Shown here piece by piece: positions 21,745 through 30,992 of a stretch of DNA of 64,000 bases (position 1 is its first letter; every line of letters begins with the position of its first letter). A program made the position numbers and the translations under genes. This DNA is from Uloborus plumipes (Eukaryota > Arthropoda > Arachnida > Araneae > Uloboridae): positions 81,681-145,680 of the forward strand of contig JAXGGA010001626.1 of assembly GCA_038373865.1 (NCBI GenBank), read 5' to 3'. The notes under the pieces were generated by a model. The model was not told the origin of the DNA. It searched no databases and saw nothing but the letters and a program-made list of their open reading frames with translations.

Positions 21745-22573
21745 CAGTGGTTGGAAAAACTACATTTCTTTTGTAGCGAACTACAACTACAACTACTTCG
21801 TAATAAATGTAGTTAACTACAACTACAACTACTTCGTAATAAATGTAGTTAACTACAACTACAACTACTTTTTTTTAAATGTAGCCACTACAAACTACTT
21901 TTGAATTGTAGTCGCTACTTCGCTACTTTTAAAAAAATACATAAATAAAAAGCATACACCGTTTGAGGATTGGCCGAAAAAATTCGAAAAGTGGTTTAGA
22001 TTAAAAAATTAATTTATTTGAACATGGAATATTATTAGGAATTGTCTATTATTTTGTTTCAATTTTTACGAATATTCGCCACAAGAAGGGATTCAAAAAT
22101 TGAAAAATTGAAAGAATTTCACCTTCATTTTTTTTTTTTTTTTTTTTTACTTTCTTGACAAGGAATTTTTAGGAACATGAAAATAATTTAAAGGAATTTT
22201 AAAATTATGATGCCAAATAAACCAATGACATCAAACAGAGTAGAATGTATTTCGTCAAAATGATGTATTCTAGGATCAGCTCATGTTTTTGTGATTCTTA
22301 TTTCTCATTGCGTCCACTGCTTTACTCGTAGAAGATTTGCATTAGTCTGAGTCAATTAAACCTTGTTTTTTTTCCTTGGTTCTCTTTTTTTTTTTCATTT
22401 TTTCATTAAATTTAAAAGTAGTTTCCAGAAATCGATACAAACTACTATCTTTTTGTATCGCGCTACTCACTACTCTACTTTTTTTAAAAAGTAGTGCTCT
22501 ACACTACAAACTACTAAAAAATGTAGCTACTACAGTAGTTCCGCTACTTGTAGCGCGCTACTTCCGACCACTG
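21745..22573 (-). mobile_element. hAT-like element, copy A
   Basis: The ends cagtggttggaaaaactac and gtagcgcgctacttccgaccactg carry hAT-type CAGTGGT termini. The 8-bp target duplication ctttcatg is perfect (21737-21744 and 22574-22581). The subterminal regions are rich in CTACAACTAC and GTAGCG motifs. It lies in the opposite orientation to copies B and C. No transposase is visible; 829 bp. Confidence 0.9.
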
Positions 22574-23884
22574 CTTTCATGCTATAAACCCCAGCGTTAG
22601 GTTCAAGGTTTCAGTTTCCTTATCCCATACTTATGACACGCAAAAGCTCTATTTAACAGTAACTTGTTATTTTTCCTCTCGACAGATAAGGCACAATAAG
22701 GCCACCAACTGCGGCTTCAACCGCAGTTCATAGTATAGCATTAGTAGTGAGTAGTTGACGACATTAATAGTAAATGGTAATTGTAGCAAAGAAAATGTTA
22801 TTATTTTTGCTACTGTGTATTTGAGCTGAAAGATACTTCACATTTTTTAAGAGAGAGCACATGATGCTTATTCATTATTTCAGCATTAAATTACATTTTA
22901 ATCTGCATATCACTATAATACAGAAAATAACTGGGCTTGGACTAAATATATATTAAAAAAAAAGAAAAGGAAGAAATCGTCGGAATAACATTTGCCGTAC
23001 TTGGAACCTGAGATTATCTTACAAAGCGGAACAATACATGATGAGTAATAGGCTAAATATAAAATGAAAAAAAAATCCGGGTGCAGCCATTGTTTTGCGG
23101 AAAGTTTAAAACTACAATCGCCGAAACAGGAAAGCAATGAATCATTATTTTCCCCCGAATTTTTAAAGGTCACAACCAATGATGGATTTTGACAATAATA
23201 TTTCTTTTTGTTTGAAAAAACTTTCAAAATCGGTTTTCGATGGTAAGCCACCAACATTGTTGGACAATCGTACTTTGAAAATAACTTACTAACTTTAGGA
23301 CTTTTTTACTGCAATTTGCTTTTTTTTTCTTATTATTTTTTAATTTTGCTTATTTACTTATTTTTCCTTTAACTACTATTATTTTATGTTTAATTGTATT
23401 TATTTTACTGTATTAAACTTTTTATAAGTTTATTTTATTTCTGTTTGCAATATTATAAGAAATGTATATATTTACATGCGTTTTCCTCTTAATGTGATTA
23501 AAATCGTTGCTTAAATATGTTGCTCACAAAAAACAATATCCTCGCTCTGCACTTTTTCAAAGCATATTTATTTCATGGCAAAATGTCTGCATTTTGTAAA
23601 TTCTTAAGTTTTCTTGAAAATCCTCAAAAAATATATTTTAATTTAAGTAGCTTTTATCGTGCCAAAACGACAATATTTGTTCAGTTACAGTAAGCTCTTA
23701 ATCCCTAATGAATCCGTTCCCTATGAAATCGGAATCCACATAGTCCGGACAGTCATTTATATTTACGTACTGCATAAATGAAAGACGAGTTGGAGCAGTA
23801 AAGTAGGCCGTAATTTTTTTCTTTTCTTTTTTTTTTTTTTTTTTTGTATTTTTTTGATTGTCTCTAATGCAGTTTTAAATTTTT

Positions 23885-24060
23885 AACCGACTTCAAAAAA
23901 GACGGAGGTTCTCAATTCAAAGCGTAAGTTTTTGTTCGTACATTACATCTGATCTACTGAACCGATTTGGACGATATTTTTTTTAATTGATAGGAGATGG
24001 TGTAACTTTAGGTACCATGTACTCATATGACGATATTTGTTTACTAGAAAATAAAGTTAT
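23885..24060. repeat. AACCGACTTCAAAAAAG-type arthropod repeat fragment
   Basis: The sequence aaccgacttcaaaaaagacg followed by gaggttctcaattcaaag is a motif I know as widespread in arthropod repeats. Related aaccgacttc ends also bound the foldback at 24283-25010. Only the first part is recognisable. Confidence 0.5.
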
Positions 24061-24129
24061 GATCGAAAAACTAAAATTTCATGTTATTTAAAACAATATG
24101 TGCTATCATGAATCCTTACTTCAATGAAC

Positions 24130-24204
24130 GATCCGATGGTCAAGTGGTTAAACGTGTCAGGTTGAAGTTCCTGATAGAATGAGATCGAGTCCAGGTCTGC
24201 AAGG
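24130..24204 (+). repeat. Degenerate tRNA-like sequence
   Basis: An A-box-like tggtcaagtgg (24137-24147) and a B-box-like gatcgagtcc (24183-24192) are spaced as in a tRNA with a long variable arm, followed closely by a T run. The B box departs from GGTTCRANNCC, so this is more likely a SINE head or tRNA pseudogene than a working tRNA. Confidence 0.4.
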
Positions 24205-24282
24205 ATTTTTTTGAACAGCTGCATGGTTTTTTAACTATATTGTTATTATTTTAAGTGCATTTACACTAAAATGAATGAAATA

Positions 24283-25010
24283 AAATATTTTTGAAAAAAA
24301 AATAGAACCGACTTCAGTTGGAAATGGCTCTAAAAAGGAAAAAATATTTTTTTTTCCTTGAACCCCATCAAATTTACTTTTAAACATGAGTTTTGAAGTC
24401 GGCGCAAAAACAATGTATAGAATCATACGCAACTACAATTCTACTATAAATATAAATTTTAATAGATACATTTCATTGATTACCACACATTCGTGTAATG
24501 GTACAAATATTTTGCTTTTAATTTTCAATGGTTTCTGTAAAAAATGTTGGCAAAAATATGTTTTTTTTTTTTTTTTGTCGTGTGCCAGCTAGGCTGGTAA
24601 TTTGGGGTGCGCTGCTTCACTTTTGCAACTGTACCGTCATTTGGTGTGAAGTCCGACTTCCACAGTACACGCATGCCATAGGTACCCGTTTTATAAGGTA
24701 GGCAACCTTTCACACAACAACACATTCACACAAAGAAATGACAAGGACAGGAGAGAGAAAGCACATCCATGCCCAAGCCGGGACTCGAACCCGGAGCCAC
24801 ACCATCCATGGCAGACTACTCTGACCACTAGACAAGGTGGTTGGCGCAAAATATGGTTAAATATCATTTTACCTATCGTTTTTGCGCCGACTTCAAAACT
24901 TATGTTTAAAAGTAGTTTCGATAGTGTTCAAAGAAAAAAATATTTTTTACTTTTTAGAGCAATTTCCAACTGAAGTCGGTTCTATTTTTTTTCTCCAAAA
25001 ATATTTTTCT
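24283..25010. mobile_element. Foldback element with GAACCGACTTCAGTTGG arms
   Basis: The left arm (24283-24413) and right arm (24879-25010) are complementary over roughly 125 bp. Shared blocks are atagaaccgacttcagttgg, an A/T tract, and gttttgaagtcggcgcaaaaac at the inner ends. The loop between them is occupied by a SINE (24561-24840). Confidence 0.7.
24561..24840 (-). mobile_element. tRNA-derived SINE with poly(A) tail
   Basis: On the - strand the head reads ttgtctagtggtcagag (A box, tRNA-Glu-like) and then ggttcgagtcc, a perfect RNA polymerase III B box (complement at 24781-24791). A body of about 200 bp and a 16-nt poly(A) tail follow (T run 24561-24576 on +). Flanking ttggcaaaaatatg and ttggcgcaaaatatg look like an imperfect target duplication, as expected for LINE-mediated insertion. 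Confidence 0.8.
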
Positions 25011-25549
25011 CTTTTGAATTCAAAGTACAACTTTTATTATGAGCAGTAGTATGCTTATGTAGGGTTGACCTATCAGTGAATGAACAATCTTTTCTTGAAT
25101 GAAATGGCGGTAGTCACTTCTATACATTTTGAGAAAGAAAACTACTAGTGAGTTCTGTACTTTTTCATTTTTACTCACCAAAATATTTTATGTAGAACCT
25201 TTCACTTCCTCTCAAATTTTCTAAGATAATTACGAGTATGAACTAAAATATTTTTACTGCCATGTGTCAAATGCACCAATTTTTAATGATGCGATGACTT
25301 CTTGAAAGTGAAATTGCTCTTAAGTGTTCATTCACTCGTCTTTCTACCGTACTTTGGCTCAATTTATACCATATTTGGTTTAACCTTCTTCCATTCGGGC
25401 GACCTGGATCCCCTATCAGACCGGATTAATAAGGTTCAACTGTATGATTTTACCCTACTAAAATCTTTGAATCAAGTTAAACGATTTTTTAGCACTTTAT
25501 TTTACTTGTTCTTACAATTTATAATGTAGAGAGAATGTTGCAATGAATA

Positions 25550-26256
25550 CACTGTTAAAACTATAGGCTGCATGTGGCACCTTTAAAGGTGAAAAGGTGT
25601 AGCACCAACTGCACCCCTGAAGAGTGCCACTTGACTCCATATGGCACCCTTGAAGATATTAGGCTCCCTATGGCACCTCTAGCAGCTAGGGAGCCATCCC
25701 TAGCAGCATCATCTCATCGGCCGATGATCGGCCATTCCTCGAAACCCGATGAAATTATCATCGGCCGATGATCGGCCATTCATCAAAACCCGATGAAATT
25801 CTCATCGGCCGATGATCGGCCATTCATCAAAACCCGATGAAATTATCATCGACCGATGATCCAGCATGTCTCATCGACCAAACAGAATCCGAGCAGCAAA
25901 ATCCGATGAGTTTTGCTCGAAATACGATGAGATTTGGAGCAATTTACGAGCAGAACAGTCCCTTGTCGATGAATTTCATCGGGAAACTTGATCGGAAGGA
26001 TATCGTTTTCCGATGAAAAGTAGCTCATCAAAAACCGTGCTCGGATGCTGATCGGAACGATGTCATCGTGCGTTACGAGACGGGTTCAGTTTACGAGGAG
26101 TTTGATGATCGGCCGAGCAAAATCCAATGAGTTGATGCTACCTAGGATAAGGTACCCATAGAGTGCCACTTGTATCCATTGGCACCTTCAAGGGAGATAC
26201 ATGGAATTAAGTGGCACCCTTAAAGGTGCCACATGCAACCTGTAGTTTTAACAGTG
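25550..26256. mobile_element. 707-bp MITE with CACTGTTAAAACTA termini
   Basis: The left end cactgttaaaactataggct and the right end (complement cactgttaaaactacaggtt) match, and the inverted repeat continues through gcatgtggcacctttaaagg. The subterminal gtggcacc/ggtgccac blocks recur several times. No coding capacity. A tandem palindromic array sits in the middle. Target duplication not clear. Confidence 0.78.
25715..25890. repeat. Four 44-bp palindromic units inside the MITE
   Basis: Catcgg(c/a)cgatgat cores start at 25715, 25759, 25803 and 25847, exactly 44 bp apart. Most contain the perfect palindrome TCATCGGCCGATGA plus a second ATCGGCC. Diverged gatga/tcatc motifs continue to about 26130. 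Confidence 0.85.
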
Positions 26257-26402
26257 CAGCATGCGAAGAAAAATAAATAATTTTCGATGAGCATGGTTTT
26301 TGTAACTTAAGCTCAGAACATAATTACCAGTACTTTTAATAATTTACATCCATTAAAGCAATTCACAGCCTGTGTAAATGTTGAACTTTTTTTTTCTTCC
26401 AG

Positions 26403-26567
26403 ACGGACACTCCTTGTTGTCAGTATCTAGTTTGGGACCCAACTCAAGCTATTTTGACATGGCAGTCGTCATACCCGTGACTTTTTCATTGTTGACTATC
26501 GGGATTGTTTTAATTGTGGCATGTGTCTGTGTGAAGAAGATCCGCAGCCGACATAATCTGGAAAGAG
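26403..26567 (+). CDS. sDscam: sDscam gene 1, exon h: transmembrane exon
   Basis: Fifty-four whole codons. The ectodomain end GHSLLSVSSLGPNSS includes an N-glycosylation sequon (N-S-S). A hydrophobic helix of about 24 residues follows (MAVVIPVTFSLLTIGIVLIV then ACVCV), and then the basic stop-transfer KKIRSRH. This makes a type I membrane protein with the N-terminus outside. Phase 1 in (G|AC gives Asp) and phase 1 out at G|gtgagc. It directly follows FNIII-3 in frame, confirming the three-FNIII layout. Confidence 0.93.
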
Positions 26568-27758
26568 GTGAGCAACATGAAGTTCATATAATTATATTTT
26601 CGTTGACATTATGTACTATATATTTTCTTTTTTTTAATAGCTTCGAATTCTGTTAAAGCTCTTGTTATCAAAATTAACGATCCTGAAATTTTCTTTTCTA
26701 TTTTTTAATGAACATCATATTTAGGATTGTTCCATCGCAAACCTTTTCCAAATGAATTCGGAACGCACTGATAAAAAAAAAGTATGAACGTAAATTCAAA
26801 ATTTATTCATAAAATTTGGTTGAAGACATAAGAAAGTTTCAAGTAATATGCACCCATATCTATCAAATTTCGTTGAAAATAAGAACATAATATTCTAATG
26901 CTGCTCCAGAGATGTGTATTTGAGGTCTATATCAAATTAAATTGCTGCCAAGTATCTAGAATGATTTACTATTACATTATGATACAAACTGTGAGTGAAA
27001 GCTTTCTCTTTAATCTTAGCATCAAATAAAGCCATGTTCAACAAAACACTCATTTTTAAAAATTAGGAAACGAACATTTATATTAATTAGCTCTTGAGCT
27101 TTTCTGTAAAAGTTAACAGCTACTGTACACTAATGCGCAATGCCCTGTATCAAAGAGCAGAAAAATAATACTTATGTTAGCCTGACTTATAGGAAGCTCA
27201 CAGGATTTGCTTTAATAATATCACTTCAAGAAATGAAGTACACTCTAAGATCTCGGGAGTATAGCCCGAGCAGGCTGTCCGTCACTTAGCAACTTGAACT
27301 CGAGCTATCTCGTGGATAATATTTTTTTAGAGGCATTGAGAAAATACTATGAAATTGAAAGTATTTAATTTAGTCATTTATTTCTTATCGTTCTTTTAAA
27401 TTACTTAAGCATTTCTGAAAATTGTTTTAACAAATTATTTTCAAAGAAACTATTTATTGAGAAAATTTAAAACTTGTGCCCAAATGGTGGTACAACCTTT
27501 TCAAATTTTGCTTCACATTGAATTTAAGCATTTATCTGTTCTGTGATGTAAAACATAAAACTAATGTTTTTCCTCTAATTTAACAAAATGTCTAATTCGA
27601 AAATTTCCTTCAATTGCATTGAAAAATATTTAACTCTGTGTTTTGCATTGAAAAAATACATACATTACATGAATCGAAATCGATCTCAAAGAAAACCTCT
27701 TGTTGTGTATCATTAATCAATAATCCAACCAATGTGATATTTTATGCTTCATTTTCAG
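26568..27758 (+). other. Intron 8 of sDscam gene 1
   Basis: GT-AG intron ending cattttcag. No recognisable feature; no alternative cytoplasmic exon could be supported. Confidence 0.75.
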
Positions 27759-27949
27759 CACTTGCAGCAGAGAAGCATTTAGCTATGGTTGGCACTCTGC
27801 AACGCTACGTGGACATTGACAAGACGCGATCTCTGATGGATCCAAACAGGGCGGGACTCTATCCACTGCCCTATGAAACGATCCAGATGATGTCTGAAGA
27901 TCAAGACATCGTCAAAGGGCAACAGGAGCTAAGAGCCTTCATTAACAAG
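27759..27949 (+). CDS. sDscam: sDscam gene 1, exon i: cytoplasmic tail, first part
   Basis: Sixty-three whole codons joined as NLER-A-LAAEKHLAMVGTL. The exon is GC-rich compared with its flanks. It contains LYPLPYETIQMM, with tyrosines in a Y-x-x-P-Y-x-x-I arrangement; Y-E-T-I fits an SH2-binding/ITIM-like or YxxΦ endocytosis motif. Acidic (SEDQDIVK) and charged helical (GQQELRAFINK) segments follow. Phase 1 in and phase 0 out at AAG|gtaaga. If the intron is retained, translation would continue to a stop at 28037-28039, giving a different tail. Role in signalling or trafficking is inferred from motifs only. Confidence 0.87.
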
Positions 27950-30908
27950 GTAAGAGATAACGTAGAGCATTCAGCATTCGCTATTGTACAAGCCATTTTG
28001 GAATTGAAGTCATACTCACGCAAGGAACATACTTTTTAAAGACAGACAGACGTGTTTTTTTGCATGTATGGGTCATTCCATGTCAAGTGATCCAACTTTT
28101 TTACCTTGCATTTTTGTATTTCTTTCTAATTTGGCTCATCAATTGTACTCCTTGAGGTAATCAAAAGCCTCAATTTTTAAATTTTTATTTCTATTATTTT
28201 TTTATTTATGAGACTTTGAACTTTGGAAAAACCCTCGTTTTTTCATGGATGCTTGAACATAAAAGGGACCATAACTCGGCACCAAATATAGATAGAACGA
28301 TTTGGTAAATGACATTTTAAAATAAGTCAGTTGCCGCTTAATCTGATATGCAACATGACTAATTTGATAAAAATTTTATTTCTTAAAAAATGAAATTTAA
28401 ATTTCAAATTTAAATTTCTCAAAAAAAAATATAATGAATTTTTTTCAAAAAATTCTCAAAAATTCTTATGTATTTTACCTTTGTTTGTACAAATTTTTAG
28501 GTTGGGATCTCAATGGGATCATATTTTTTTGAATTTTTAAATAAAATTGTGTAGGAAAAAAATTATATTTTTTAGATTCTATTCATTTAAATACTAAGTT
28601 CTCTTGCTTTTGATGGTCTAAAAAGTAGTAAGTAAACATGACTATGCTTGAAGTGAGCTGGCATGAACTTGTAGATTGGTCAGGTTCCTCCCCCCCCCCC
28701 CCTCCCTTCCCTTGTAAAACCACTCTTTATTTCAAAACTATTCAAAATGCTCTTTTTTTTAATTGATACAAAATGAATAGCAACCTTATTTAAAGTTGGT
28801 AAATAAATTCCCTTATAACTAGTAGAAGTATCCCCCTTCTACTAGTTATAATGAAAATAATCCTCAATAATAATGGGTGAAAATAATCCTCAAATCAATC
28901 CCCAGGTCAGACGTCTTTTTAGTATAGTGTTAATGGTATATTTCGGTGGGGAAAGGGCTGTACTTCGTCTTGTTATAAGGAAACCCATTTACAACTTTAA
29001 ATAAGTGTACTTTTTATTTTGTATCAAAGAGGCTTTTTTTTTTTTTTTAAACATTTTGAACAGTTGAAGGGGAAGGGAATGGTTGGGCCGGGAAGGGAGG
29101 GAAGGAACCTGACCAATCTACAAGTTCATGCCAGCTCACTTCAAGCATAGTCATGCTTACTTACTAATTTTTAGACCACCATAAGCAAGAGAACTTAGTA
29201 TTTAATTGAATAGAATCTAAAAAATATCATTTTTTTCCTATACAATTTTATTTAAAAATTCAAAAAAAATATGATCCCATTGAGATCCCAACCTAAAAAT
29301 TTGTACAAACAAAGGTAAAATACACAAGAATTTTTGAGAATTTTTTGAAAAAAATTCATTATATGTTTTTTGAGAAATTTAAATTTGAAATTTAAATTTT
29401 TAATTTTTCAAGAAATAAAATTTTTATCAAATTAGTCATGTTGCATATCAGATTAAGCGGCAACTAACTTATTTTAAAATGTCGTTTACCAAATCGTTCT
29501 ATCTATATTTGGTGCCGAGTTATGGTCCCTTTTATGTTCAATCATCCATGGAAAAACGAGGGTTTTTCCAAAATTCAAAGTCTCATAAATAAAAAAATAA
29601 TAGAAGTAAGAATCTAAAATTTGAGGCTTTTGATTACCTCAAGGGGTACAATTGATGAGCCAAATTTGAAAGAAATACAAAAATGTGAGGTAAAAAAGTT
29701 GGATCACTTGACATGGAATGACCCGATGCAAAAAAACGAAAAAAAACGTTTGCAGGAAACGAAATGTAATTAGTGCAATCGAATAGCATATCTATTTTAG
29801 ACAGGCATATATACAGAAGCTAGACAAAAATATGGAAACACCTAAAGGAAAACTTTTTCTTTTCATATGTTCCCTTATTTTGGTCACTGAATTTTATGCA
29901 AAACGTTAAAAGTTACAGAATATTGAAAAGAAGTGCAGAAGTTTAACTCCCGAGCGATCCTGTGCAAATTAAGCTCTGGTCACAATCCTCCTTAATAATA
30001 ATTTGTCATAATCAATCACACACTTCGTACACACTTTGATTTAGATGTTGATGTTTTTCTGATGTTTAGATATGAAGATTTGATACGGTACCTATTGAAA
30101 TAATAAATGTTTCTACTACCATATTTAAAACAGCATCCTCAAGGCGAGCTGTTACAATTTGAATACGTTCGAAGTTTTTAAATTTTGACTTGCTGCAATT
30201 CCACCTTCACGGAATGAAGACCGACCTGCGTAGCGCGTTCACGACATTGTGCAGGGAGTGTTAGGAAGATGAAGCAGAAGCACCATCTGCATATTTTCTG
30301 GAACATACATTTCTTTGCACACATGCATTTTAAGAGATTTGCATCCAACCTCTGCGTGCTTGTGTATGTGTGTGCGTGTAAAATGTTGCGCAAAAACAAT
30401 AAAAGGATTAGTGGTTAATTATATCTATAAATTACATACAATACATTGAACCTTATCGCGAATTCCTGTAAAATACTCAAAATTCAACACCACTTGACAA
30501 GTTTTTAAGCAGTAAGCATCATTTTGTAAGTAAGAGGTTGAATTTTTTTAAGTATATTAGAATGGATAAATGTAAAAAATAGGAGTTGTCGTGAAGAAAA
30601 AAATTAATGAAACTCATGTTTGTGGACCAGACTGGAATATATGTATAAAATAAAATGTTTGCATTATGAAAATTGTAAATATAACACATAAAAGTAAATC
30701 CATGACTTCTATAATGTAATAGGTGGGTGTTGTAATCATATTATACACCTCAGAACTTCGACATATTATATGCTTTCAAAAGCTTCAAAAATTCTTTGTT
30801 TAATTATTAAACATATATAAGTTTTAATTTTTTTGTAAACACTACCATGTTATTTACCAGTGCTATGTTTTATAAATAATACATTAATTTTAATTCTTTC
30901 ATTTTCAG
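27950..30908 (+). other. Intron 9 of sDscam gene 1
   Basis: Phase-0 GT-AG intron ending attttcag. More than half is a 1.65-kb foldback insertion (28070-29724). The rest is unrecognised. Confidence 0.75.
28070..29724. mobile_element. 1.65-kb foldback element with GGGTCATTCC ends
   Basis: Two arms of about 750 bp are near-perfect reverse complements: gggtcattccatgtcaagtg at 28070 pairs with its complement ending at 29724. Pairing continues through ggcaccaaatatagatagaa, the C-rich/G-rich patch (28688-28702 against 29060-29105) and up to about 28820/28970. A spacer of about 150 bp separates the arms. The outer flanks both include ttttttgcat, so the repeat may reach slightly further. No protein is encoded. 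Transcribed within the sDscam intron it would form a very long RNA hairpin. Confidence 0.85.
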
Positions 30909-30992
30909 GACGGAACGCAAACTTTGTATAATAAACCAATGACTTTAAGAAGAACAGTTGAAAACGAGCATATATATGATAGTGCCCAATAA
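30909..30992 (+). CDS. sDscam: sDscam gene 1, exon j: last coding exon and stop
   Basis: Twenty-seven codons and a TAA stop. It follows a clean acceptor (attttcag) and is in phase with exon i. It encodes DGTQTLYNKPMTLRRTVEN then EHIYDSAQ, giving two more tyrosines (LYNK and IYDS). Total coding in the window is 493 codons plus stop, and the frame stays open across all ten exons, which supports the gene model. The tail after the membrane helix is about 100 residues, short compared with full-length Dscam. Confidence 0.85.
   Translation, partial: DGTQTLYNKPMTLRRTVENEHIYDSAQ

Larger units (their letters stand above)
12862..26402 (+). other. Intron 7 of sDscam gene 1 (13.5 kb), filled with repeats
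   Basis: GT-AG intron separating the ectodomain from the membrane exon. Contents in order: E-box minisatellite (13.3-14.2 kb), two abutting DNA elements (14.6-16.3 and 16.3-20.2 kb), a hAT copy (21.7-22.6 kb), foldback/SINE sequences (23.9-25.0 kb) and a 707-bp MITE (25.55-26.26 kb). The gaps 20153-21736 and 22582-23880 hold nothing I recognise. Confidence 0.75.

Noticed and set aside
29822..29845. Tc1/mariner-like end (agacaaaaatatggaaacacc)
   Set aside because: No matching inverted end was found nearby and no transposase sequence; a chance match or isolated fragment.
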